Shown one piece after another: positions 1-5,613 of a stretch of 8,663 bases of DNA (its first letter is position 1; each line of letters starts with the position of its first letter). The stretch spans positions 1 to 8,663 of the forward strand of contig JAZRDT010000118.1 of NCBI GenBank assembly GCA_045660385.1. Reading direction: 5' to 3'. This stretch comes from UBA1189 sp045660385 (GTDB taxonomy: Bacteria > Bacteroidota > Bacteroidia > Bacteroidales > Bacteroidaceae). The notes under the pieces were generated by a model. It ran no database searches. It was not told the origin of the DNA and saw only the letters and a list, made by a program, of their open reading frames with translations. A program made the translations under genes and the position numbers.

Positions 1-1785
1 CAGCAGTTCTTCGTGTGTGCCGCGCTCCACAATCTCACCTTCGAGCATCACGCATATCTCGTCGGCATGGCGTATGGTACTCAAGCGGTGGGCAATGGCG
101 ATGGTGGTGCGCGACTTCATCAGACGCTCCAAGGCCTCCTGTACCAGGCGCTCGCTCTCGGTGTCGAGGGCCGAGGTGGCTTCGTCGAGGATGAGGATGG
201 GCGGGTTCTTCAGGATGGCGCGGGCAATGCTGAGGCGTTGGCGCTGACCTCCCGAGAGACGGCAGCCACGGTCGCCGATGATGGTGTCGTAGCCCTGCTC
301 ACTCTCCATGATGAAGTCGTGGGCATTGGCAATCTTGGCCGCTTCGATGACCTGCTCCATGGTGGCCCCTTCGACACCGAAGCTGATGTTGTTGAAGATG
401 GTGTCGTTGAAGAGGATGGCCTCTTGGTTTACGTTGCCGATGAGTGAGCGCAGGTCGTGGATGGAGATGTCGCGGATGTCGGTGCCATCGATGCTGATGC
501 TTCCTCCTGTGACGTCGTGGAAGCGGGGCACGAGGTCGACGAGGGTGGACTTGCCCGAACCGGATTGTCCTACGAGCGCGATGGTCTTGCCCTTCGCTAC
601 GTTGAGGTTGATGCCGCGCAACACGGGATTGCCCGGTGCGTAGTGGAAGTCTACGCCCTTGAACTCGATACCCTGCTCGAAGGTGGGGATCGATATGGGC
701 TTCTCGGCCTCCTTGATGGGGTTCTCGGCACTGAGGATCTTATCTACACGCTCCCAACAACCCATACCGATGGGGATGTTGTAGAAGGCTTTGGAGAGGT
801 CTTTGATAGGGTTGAGGATATTGTAGAGCATCACAAGGTAGTAGATGAAGGTAGCTCCCTCCATGCCCGACATGCCATCGAGGATGATGTAGCCTCCAGC
901 CCACATCACGATGACGATGATGCAGGTGCCCATAAACTCACTGGCGGGGTGGGCGGCCGATTGACGTATGGTCATGCGCATCACGGCGTTGCGGTAGGTG
1001 TTGTTGATATGGGCAAAGCGCTCTTTCATCTTGCCCTCGGCAAGGAAGGCCTTGATGATGCGGAGTCCGCCCAAGGTTTCGTCAAGCTGGGCGAGTAGGG
1101 TGCCCCAGTAGTTTTGTGCCTCCTTCGATTTGCGCTTCAGCTTGCGGCTGATGGCTCCCATGGCCCATGCCAGGGCGGGCATGGCAATGAAGACAAAGAG
1201 GGTGAGCTCCCAGCTGAGGAAGAAGAGGGTGAAGAGGGTCACGACGATGGCAATGGGGTTCTTGATGAGCATCTCCAGCGAGTTGGAAAGCGAGGTCTCG
1301 AGTCCGCTCACGTCGCTACTCATGCGCGAGATGATGTCGCCCTTCCGCTCTTCGGAGAAGAAGCTCAGGGGGAGTCCCATCACCTTATTATATACTTGTA
1401 TGCGTATGTCGCGCACCACGCCCGTGCGCAAGGGTATCAGTGTAGCAGCGGATCCAAAGTAGCAGGCGGTCTTCAGGAAGGTCATCACGATCAAGATCAC
1501 TCCCGAGGCCATGAGCACCCATAGTGCACCACGCGTCTCGATGAAGGTGTTCATGTAATAGTAGAAGTTGTTCTTGATGACATCGGCTATGTTGCCATCG
1601 GCAAAGGTCATATACTCATATTGCGTGTCGCTCACCTGGAAAAGTATTTGCAGGATGGGGATGAGCAGGGCAAAGGAGAATACGTTGAGTATCTGTGCCA
1701 GCAGGTTGAGTGCGAGGTTACCGAACAGGAACTTCCTATAGGGTGGTATGAACCGGCGGATGAGTGAGATGAATTGTTTGATCAT
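1..1785 (-). CDS. msbA: MsbA-type ABC exporter (fused permease and ATPase), C-terminus cut by window edge
   Basis: Half-transporter of the lipid-flippase/multidrug exporter type; a homodimer would use ATP to flip a lipid, probably lipid A, across the inner membrane. The frame opens with ATG at 1783-1785 (MIKQFISLIR) and stays open for 595 codons to base 1, so only the last few residues are missing (family length about 580-610). An N-terminal membrane domain has about six hydrophobic segments (roughly residues 20-49, 86-110, 176-194, 195-212, 284-303, 312-330). The nucleotide-binding domain follows: Walker A GQSGSGKST 406-414, Q-loop Q454, signature LSGGQ 510-514, Walker B with D534 and catalytic E535 then ATSALD, and H-loop H566. 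All ATPase residues are intact. It starts 39 bases after the acyltransferase gene on the same strand, and that pairing favours lipid A as substrate. The fold alone cannot exclude a peptide or drug exporter. Confidence 0.9.
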   Translation of the reverse strand, partial: MIKQFISLIRRFIPPYRKFLFGNLALNLLAQILNVFSFALLIPILQILFQVSDTQYEYMTFADGNIADVIKNNFYYYMNTFIETRGALWVLMASGVILIVMTFLKTACYFGSAATLIPLRTGVVRDIRIQVYNKVMGLPLSFFSEERKGDIISRMSSDVSGLETSLSNSLEMLIKNPIAIVVTLFTLFFLSWELTLFVFIAMPALAWAMGAISRKLKRKSKEAQNYWGTLLAQLDETLGGLRIIKAFLAEGKMKERFAHINNTYRNAVMRMTIRQSAAHPASEFMGTCIIVIVMWAGGYIILDGMSGMEGATFIYYLVMLYNILNPIKDLSKAFYNIPIGMGCWERVDKILSAENPIKEAEKPISIPTFEQGIEFKGVDFHYAPGNPVLRGINLNVAKGKTIALVGQSGSGKSTLVDLVPRFHDVTGGSISIDGTDIRDISIHDLRSLIGNVNQEAILFNDTIFNNISFGVEGATMEQVIEAAKIANAHDFIMESEQGYDTIIGDRGCRLSGGQRQRLSIARAILKNPPILILDEATSALDTESERLVQEALERLMKSRTTIAIAHRLSTIRHADEICVMLEGEIVERGTHEELL

Positions 1786-1802
1786 AGATTCTTTTTTTAT
1801 AG

Positions 1803-1830
1803 GTCAACGGTCAACAGACAACAGTCAACA
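1803..1830. repeat. GTCAACA/GTCAACGG heptamer-type repeat array, left of the acyltransferase gene
   Basis: Closely spaced variants of a roughly seven-base GTCAACA/G unit fill most of the 39-base gap between the ABC exporter and acyltransferase genes. The 17-mer GTCAACGGTCAACAGAC (1803-1819) recurs exactly at 2883-2899. The acyltransferase stop codon (1825-1827) lies inside the array. Confidence 0.75.
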
Positions 1831-2859
1831 GTTGCCTCCGGAAGTTTGATTCTTTATAATTGGAGTTTCCGCGATGTCTGCAGCTCCCTCCCTAGAGGGT
1901 CGACGCGGTATGATAGCGTCGGTTGCGACGACGGGGACTTTAGTCTCCCCAAGGAGCGCTGCGGAGCAGCATTCCTTGGGGTGGGTCTCCCTTTTCCACT
2001 TCCATCGCTTGTGAGTCCAAAGATAGAGATGAGGCTGCTCTTTGATGTCTTGCTCGAGCATACGCATGTATTGCTTGCTATAGCCATACTCTTCGCCTTC
2101 GATGGGTACGATGGGCTGGAAGGTGAGTTCGTAGTATCCGCGGCGCACACATTTCATGCTGCCATAGACGAAGTGGGCATTGAGCTTGCGGCCCATGGCT
2201 TCGCCACCAGTGATGATGGGGGTGTCCTGGTTGAGGAAGGTCATCCACTCGGGCTCGGGGCGACGTGGAGGACGCTGGTCGGCAATGAAGCCGAGTAGGG
2301 GATGCTTGCCATCGCGCACCATGGTGATGATGGCGCGTAGGGCCTGCTTTTGGGGGATGCCTACGGTGTTGAACCGACTGCGTAGGCGGTATATCAGCTT
2401 GTCCATTACCTTGTTGCTAAGCGGGTGATATATCTGTCCAGCCGTAAACTCGGGGGATGTCCACATGGTGATGGAGATGATGTATTCCCAGTTGGCCTGG
2501 TGCCCCAGGTAGAGGAAGATGGGTCGCCCGTCGCTGCGCAGTTGCTCGATGTATTCGGGGTTGGTGAATCGCATGCGGCGGCGCATCTCCTCGTCGGAGA
2601 TGTGCATCAGCTTCACCGTCTCCAATACGTAGTCGCAGAAGTGACGGTAAAACCTCTTCTCAATCTCGCGTATCTCCTTTTCGGACTTCTCGGGAAAGGA
2701 ACTCTCGAGATTCTTGCGCACTACCTCACGTCTGTACCCTACGATGTAGTATACGAGCGGGTAGATGAGATCGCTCAGTACATAGAGTACCCGCAAAGGC
2801 CATATGGCTATGGCCTTGAGCGTGAATGTGAGCAGGGCAAGTTGAAGTTTTTCTTTCAT
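1825..2859 (-). CDS. Lipid A biosynthesis acyltransferase (LpxL/HtrB family) with repeat-derived C-terminal tail
   Basis: Inner-membrane acyltransferase expected to move a fatty acyl chain from acyl-ACP onto a lipid A precursor. From the chosen start (MKEKLQLALL) it has 344 residues. There is an N-terminal hydrophobic anchor (about 7-42), the catalytic HX4E motif as H120-Q-A-N-W-E125, the usual region with ADQRPPRR near residue 200, and a family-like ending LYLWTHKRWKWKRE at about 278-291. The first in-frame ATG (2880) would add seven residues read from a GTCAACA-type repeat, so the ATG at 2859 is preferred. The odd part is residues 292-344: 53 residues beyond the normal family end, encoded by a 35-base hairpin, a 32-base interspersed palindromic module and a repeat array that supplies the TGA stop. 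The catalytic core looks intact; the tail is probably not ancestral. No promoter is seen directly upstream, so it is likely co-transcribed with the hexapeptide gene (103-base gap) and the ABC exporter (39-base gap). Confidence 0.9.
   Translation of the reverse strand: MKEKLQLALLTFTLKAIAIWPLRVLYVLSDLIYPLVYYIVGYRREVVRKNLESSFPEKSEKEIREIEKRFYRHFCDYVLETVKLMHISDEEMRRRMRFTNPEYIEQLRSDGRPIFLYLGHQANWEYIISITMWTSPEFTAGQIYHPLSNKVMDKLIYRLRSRFNTVGIPQKQALRAIITMVRDGKHPLLGFIADQRPPRRPEPEWMTFLNQDTPIITGGEAMGRKLNAHFVYGSMKCVRRGYYELTFQPIVPIEGEEYGYSKQYMRMLEQDIKEQPHLYLWTHKRWKWKRETHPKECCSAALLGETKVPVVATDAIIPRRPSREGAADIAETPIIKNQTSGGNC
1901..1932 (-). repeat. 32-bp palindromic module, copy 1 (inside the acyltransferase tail)
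   Basis: On the minus strand this is 30/32 identical to the plus-strand sequence at 4544-4575. It contains the inverted arms CGACGC and GCGTCG around a nine-base spacer. Here it lies within the acyltransferase reading frame and is translated as VVATDAIIPRR (residues 310-320). Confidence 0.8.
1947..1981. repeat. 35-base hairpin in the 3' end of the acyltransferase gene
   Basis: Outer arms CCCCAAGGA (1947-1955) and TCCTTGGGG (1973-1981) pair over nine bases. After a two-base internal mismatch, inner arms GCTGC and GCAGC pair over five around a three-base loop. It marks the point where the protein leaves the family consensus (about residue 292 onward). It could once have been the gene's terminator or be an inserted palindromic element. 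Confidence 0.75.
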
Positions 2860-2869
2860 GTAATTTTTG

Positions 2870-2960
2870 TCAACAGTCAACAGTCAACGGTCAACAGACT
2901 GGTTTTGCGGTGTGTGCCATCCGGATGGAGGCTGTTGTCTGTTGACCGTTGTCCGTTGAC
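2870..2960. repeat. Nested inverted repeat of heptamer-type units, right of the acyltransferase gene
   Basis: GTCAACA/G-type units at 2870-2899 are answered by their reverse complement at 2937-2960. The 24-base arms 2876-2899 and 2937-2960 pair at 22 positions, the inner 15 without a mismatch. Close to the centre is a perfect 12-base palindrome, CCATCCGGATGG (2917-2928). The structure occupies nearly all of the 103-base gap between the hexapeptide and acyltransferase genes and would form a long hairpin in the operon transcript. Confidence 0.8.
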
Positions 2961-2962
2961 TT

Positions 2963-3478
2963 TTATTCATTATACCACGATGCATACATCTTGTAGTTGT
3001 GGGCAATCTTTTGGTTGATTTCCTTGCCCTGTTCGGGCGATACCATCTTGATGAATTTGGCAGGTACGCCACCCCAAAGTTCGTAGGGTCCTACCTTGGT
3101 GCGGGCTGTCACCACACTGCCAGCGGCGATGATGGCTCCTTCGCCTATCTCGGCATCGTCGAGCAGTACGCTTCCCATGCCGATGAGGGCATAGTCGTGC
3201 ACCTTTGCGCCATGGATGGTGACGTTGTGACCTACCGAGACATGATTGCCTATCTCTATCGTCGATTTCTGATAGAGTGTGTGGAGAACCGAACCATCCT
3301 GTATGTTTACGCAGTCTCCTATCTTGATGCTGTTGACGTCGCCGCGCAGTACGGTGCCAAACCATATGCTGCAGTCACTGCCCATCACCACATCGCCGAT
3401 GATGGTGGCATTGTCGGCCAAGTAGCAGTTTTCGCCTATCTCGGGAGTGAATCCCCGAACCGATTTGATGAGTGCCAT
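2963..3478 (-). CDS. Gamma-carbonic-anhydrase-like hexapeptide-repeat protein (YrdA/PaaY family)
   Basis: A 171-residue left-handed beta-helix protein, expected to be a cytoplasmic trimer. Hexapeptide repeats (for example IIGDVVMGSDCSIWF, IKIGDCVNIQDGSV) run from about residue 14 to 140, followed by a C-terminal helix. The three metal-ligand histidines of gamma carbonic anhydrases are present as H66, H84 and H89 (VGHNVTIHG), as are the associated R45, D47, Q60 and D61. Zinc- or iron-dependent carbonic anhydrase activity is therefore possible, but many relatives have no proven reaction; an acyltransferase or thioesterase-like role is the alternative. The start MALIKSVRGF is chosen because family members begin there and because a promoter lies just upstream. 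An ATG at 3610 in the same frame would put that promoter and part of a terminator inside the gene. It is probably the first gene of the minus-strand operon with the lipid A acyltransferase and ABC exporter; a functional link to lipid A is not evident. Confidence 0.9.
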   Translation of the reverse strand: MALIKSVRGFTPEIGENCYLADNATIIGDVVMGSDCSIWFGTVLRGDVNSIKIGDCVNIQDGSVLHTLYQKSTIEIGNHVSVGHNVTIHGAKVHDYALIGMGSVLLDDAEIGEGAIIAAGSVVTARTKVGPYELWGGVPAKFIKMVSPEQGKEINQKIAHNYKMYASWYNE

Positions 3479-3504
3479 AGTATAATGTATTGATATTAGT
3501 ATTA

Positions 3505-3535
3505 CAAAAGTAAGGCTTTTTCGGGAAATGACAAA
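3505..3535 (-). promoter_or_regulatory. Bacteroidetes sigma-A-type promoter for the hexapeptide / lipid A operon
   Basis: Read on the minus strand, TTTG (3532-3535) is followed after 19 bases by TACTTTTG (3505-3512), a full match to the Bacteroidetes pattern TTTG-N19-TAnnTTTG. Transcription should begin near 3498, giving a leader of about 20 bases before the ATG at 3478. It is the only good promoter seen upstream of the three-gene minus-strand run, so it probably serves all of them. Confidence 0.75.
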
Positions 3536-3594
3536 TTTTTTGTGTTTCTTGTCCTCCGATAAGTGGATTCTATCAATTTTAGATTTTTCTAGCT

Positions 3595-3623
3595 TAAAAA
3601 AAGGAGGCAAACGAGTGCCTCCT
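3595..3623 (-). terminator. Intrinsic terminator after the lipoprotein gene
   Basis: On the minus strand an 8-bp perfect stem (AGGAGGCA pairing with TGCCTCCT, arms at 3616-3623 and 3602-3609, six-base loop) runs straight into a T tract (A run 3596-3602 on the plus strand). It begins 28 bases after the lipoprotein stop at 3651 and separates that gene from the downstream promoter at 3505-3535. Confidence 0.85.
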
Positions 3624-3650
3624 GAATTATAGTCTACATATATGCTGAAG

Positions 3651-4169
3651 TTATTTCACCACTTCTATGAGGGGTGAACTAGTGTCTTTGGCTACTACCT
3701 TGCCATTGAGTTTGAACTTGCGGTTTAACTTGACGTTTTTATATCCTTCGATGGCCGATGCCTTTACAGTGATGATGTCAGTGCTACCATCGGGCCAGTG
3801 GAGTGTGAGAGGCTCGTCTTCAAAGGTGTCGTGCCCGGTGAGGTCGCCAAAGTAGAGCTGGGCCTTGCCGTGCTCGATGACATATACTAGGCCATGCATG
3901 TGGCCGATGAGCATGCGGGTCGTGTTCTCTTTTTCAAACAGGGATATGGTATCTGCAGTGTAGCTCTCGCCCATCCACTCGGCAGTGATGTTACGGTAGT
4001 CGAAGCTGTTAGGAGTCGTGGGGTCGAGCAGATTCTGGCCGTCGGCATTAGATACGGTGATGTGGATTCTCATGGGGATAATATCCCATATTACATCATT
4101 GTGGCACGATGTGAAACAGGTGGTCAGGGCTATGACCAGTGCTGTGAAAAGGTGTCTTTGTCTTTTCAT
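3651..4169 (-). CDS. Small putative lipoprotein of unknown function
   Basis: I do not recognise a named family. The 172-residue product starts MKRQRH, then has a hydrophobic stretch (about 7-21) ending in FTSC with C22 as the probable lipidated cysteine. Phenylalanine at -3 is slightly unusual for a lipobox but seen in this phylum. The mature part is soluble, begins HNDVIWDIIP and includes NLLDP, FGDLTGHD and WPDGSTDII, with alternating residues suggesting beta strands. This looks like the single-domain surface or periplasmic lipoproteins common in Bacteroidales. An in-frame ATG at 4199 would add ten residues ahead of the signal peptide, which would spoil it, so 4169 is preferred. The gene is monocistronic: a promoter-like TACCTTTG lies upstream (4197-4204) and an intrinsic terminator downstream (3595-3623). 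Lipoprotein status is an inference from the signal sequence; function is unknown. Confidence 0.8.
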   Translation of the reverse strand: MKRQRHLFTALVIALTTCFTSCHNDVIWDIIPMRIHITVSNADGQNLLDPTTPNSFDYRNITAEWMGESYTADTISLFEKENTTRMLIGHMHGLVYVIEHGKAQLYFGDLTGHDTFEDEPLTLHWPDGSTDIITVKASAIEGYKNVKLNRKFKLNGKVVAKDTSSPLIEVVK

Positions 4170-4196
4170 AATGATATGACTTTTAGTATTTGTTGG

Positions 4197-4204
4197 CAAA
4201 GGTA
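4197..4204 (-). promoter_or_regulatory. Probable -7 element for the lipoprotein gene
   Basis: TACCTTTG on the minus strand matches TAnnTTTG and lies 27 bases upstream of the lipoprotein ATG. I see no clear TTTG at the -33 position, so this promoter would be weak or dependent on an activator. Confidence 0.5.
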
Positions 4205-4224
4205 TGAAATAGTTAAATGTTAGT

Positions 4225-4266
4225 TAGGGGGAAATTTCCTATTTTTTTAGGGGAAATTCCCTATTT
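4225..4266. repeat. Tandem pair of AT-rich palindromic repeats
   Basis: Two copies of a unit of about 20 bases of the form TTAGGGGAAATTCCCTATTT lie at 4225-4244 and 4247-4266, differing by small changes. Each centres on a GGGAAATT(T)CC palindrome. They sit immediately upstream of the lipoprotein -7 element and could be operator sites for that gene or a boundary of the repeat region that follows. No known regulator is assigned. Confidence 0.6.
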
Positions 4267-4270
4267 CTTA

Positions 4271-4685
4271 GCTGCGGCTCGGAAAACTACAAATAAATTT
4301 AACTTTATTGAATCTCTGCCTCTCTCAGTAAAGAAAATGTAAACATTTCTCTACTTTCGCTCGTTGAGATTTGCGTTTTCGCTCGCCTTGACTTCGTCTT
4401 TTTCCTTTTCGCTCGCTGTAAGAATTCAAGCGAACTTGATTCTTGCTCGCTCATGCGTCAGTTGCACTATTTTTAATCTGCTACGCAGCTTGAAGATAGG
4501 CTTTAACGACCTTGTCGTACTCCTTGATGCCGATAAACCGGCAGTCGTCGCAGCCGACGCTTTCATACCGCGTCGGCGGAAAAAGTCAAAACAAGTTTTG
4601 TTTTTTCTCTCGGCTTGCACTATCTTTAATCTGTGTTATAACAGCTTGAAAATAGGCTGCGGCTCGGGAAACTACAAATAAATTT
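4271..4685. repeat. Gene-free mosaic of interspersed repeat blocks
   Basis: This stretch holds no convincing gene on either strand; the open frames in it are low-complexity and repeat-derived. A 30-base block beginning GCTGCGGCTCGG occurs at both ends (4271-4300 and 4656-4685, 29/30 identical, direct). A second block occurs at 4461-4502 and 4614-4658, sharing TTGCACTATNTTTAATCTG (18/19) and a 17-base part beginning CAGCTTGAA (16/17). TTTCGCTCG occurs at 4355-4363, 4377-4385 and 4407-4415, and again just downstream at 4690-4698. The 32-base palindromic module lies in the middle. The structure suggests repeated accretion of small repeat units, with the last one contributing the promoter of the next gene. 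Confidence 0.7.
4544..4575 (+). repeat. 32-bp palindromic module, copy 2 (intergenic)
   Basis: Second copy of the module, 30/32 identical to 1901-1932 in inverted orientation. With one flanking base on the right the arms become CCGACGC and GCGTCGG (7 bp, nine-base loop), so it could form a stable hairpin. In the equivalent frame it would read VVAADAFIPRR, though no gene is supported here. Confidence 0.8.
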
Positions 4686-4714
4686 TTGTTTTCGCTCGCC
4701 TTGCACTATTTTTG
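4685..4714 (+). promoter_or_regulatory. Promoter of the Stealth gene pair
   Basis: TTTG (4685-4688), an 18-base spacer and TATTTTTG (4707-4714) match the Bacteroidetes promoter pattern, with a spacer at the short end. The start point should lie near 4720, leaving a leader of only about 15 bases before the GTG start at 4735. The promoter is embedded in a repeated block and resembles the mdh promoter at 7654-7685. Confidence 0.7.
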
Positions 4715-4734
4715 TCGTAGTTAAATTCTGTATT

Positions 4735-5613
4735 GTGGATATTGTTATAACATATGTGGATGGGCTCGATCCTGTGTGGCAAAAGGATTATGAGCGGTAC
4801 ACCAATCAGCCAGTGCTTGAGAAGCGTTTTCGCGATTGGGGTACATTGCCTTATCTGTTTCGTGGTATAGCCGTGAACATGCCCTTCATCCGTAAGGTGC
4901 ATCTGGTGGTCTCGCACGACAGCCAAGTGCCCGCATGGATAAATAGGGATGAGGTCAACATCGTGCTGCATCGGGATATCATTCCAGAGGAATTTCTTCC
5001 TACGTTCAATAGCACGGCCATTGAGATGTTCCTGCATCGTATAGCCGACTTGGATGAGGAGTTCCTATATTTTAATGATGACATGTATCCCATGTTGGAA
5101 TGCAGGGCCGAGGATTTCTTCCGTGATGGTAAGGGCATTATCGGGATGAGTTCCCATTTCTGGCCTTCAAATATGTATAAGATACACTGCCGTAACTCCT
5201 ATCGTGCAGCTTGCCATGGGGTAGGGAGGAATCCTGGCCTATGTTTCTTGCGCCCCCAACATATATGCTCTCCCATGCTGAGGAGTAAGTGCGAAGAGTT
5301 GTACGACCGTCTGAGGGAGCAGATTCATGCCTCGATAACACGTGTTCGTAGCAATGGCAATCTGAATCAGTATCTGTATCTTGACTACATTTATCTGGAG
5401 GGGAAGATTATCAATAAGCGCCAGCCTAAAAAGCATTTCTCCTTAGGGGTTGCATCGGCTAGGAGCCTGTGCCAGTTTATAATGCACCCCACCCATCAGT
5501 TGGCATGCATCAACGATGTGCAACTTGGCGAAGAACGGTTTGTTGAGTTGAAGAAAACGATTCTCTATGCCTTTAACCAACGATTTCCTCAAAAATCAAA
5601 ATTTGAAGTATGA
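4735..5613 (+). CDS. Stealth-family protein 1, putative sugar-1-phosphate transferase
   Basis: A 292-residue cytoplasmic-type protein of the Stealth family, whose studied members transfer hexose-1-phosphate from a nucleotide sugar to build phosphodiester-linked glycans. CR1 opens the protein (DIVITYVDGLDP, 2-13). CR2 spans about 32-118: RFRDWGTL, VVSHDSQVPAW, HRDIIPEE, LPTFNS (88-93) and FNDD (113-116). A CR3-like RPQH with H176 follows, then CR4 (INDVQLGEE to the terminal FPQKSKFEV). The GTG start is preferred because CR1 begins at once, the predicted transcript start is only about 15 bases upstream and no in-frame ATG precedes it. It is shorter than the other two Stealth genes and cysteine-rich in its middle. 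The stop overlaps the start of the next gene (ATGA), implying translational coupling. Donor and acceptor sugars cannot be predicted. Confidence 0.87.
   Translation: MDIVITYVDGLDPVWQKDYERYTNQPVLEKRFRDWGTLPYLFRGIAVNMPFIRKVHLVVSHDSQVPAWINRDEVNIVLHRDIIPEEFLPTFNSTAIEMFLHRIADLDEEFLYFNDDMYPMLECRAEDFFRDGKGIIGMSSHFWPSNMYKIHCRNSYRAACHGVGRNPGLCFLRPQHICSPMLRSKCEELYDRLREQIHASITRVRSNGNLNQYLYLDYIYLEGKIINKRQPKKHFSLGVASARSLCQFIMHPTHQLACINDVQLGEERFVELKKTILYAFNQRFPQKSKFEV

Noticed and set aside
13..1524. Several long plus-strand open frames opposite the ABC exporter gene
   Set aside because: They mirror an intact minus-strand ABC transporter with all catalytic motifs; the plus-strand translations are rich in repeats of D, E, G and H typical of antisense frames and show no domain.
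1825..2428. Plus-strand open frames opposite the acyltransferase gene
   Set aside because: They are shadows of the intact HX4E acyltransferase on the minus strand and contain no recognisable motif.
2870..2960. A CRISPR array suggested by regularly spaced GTCAACA-type repeats
   Set aside because: Units are about seven bases and contiguous, without 30-base spacers, and half are inverted; no cas gene is present.
3479..3610. Extending the hexapeptide protein to an ATG at 3610
   Set aside because: The added 44 residues would cover the consensus promoter at 3505-3535 and the arm of the terminator, and the family begins at MALIKSVRGF.
4364..4681. A 105-codon plus-strand open frame in the repeat region
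   Set aside because: Its translation is low-complexity and made of the repeat blocks themselves, including the 32-bp module; no promoter with correct spacing precedes it and it resembles no protein family I know.
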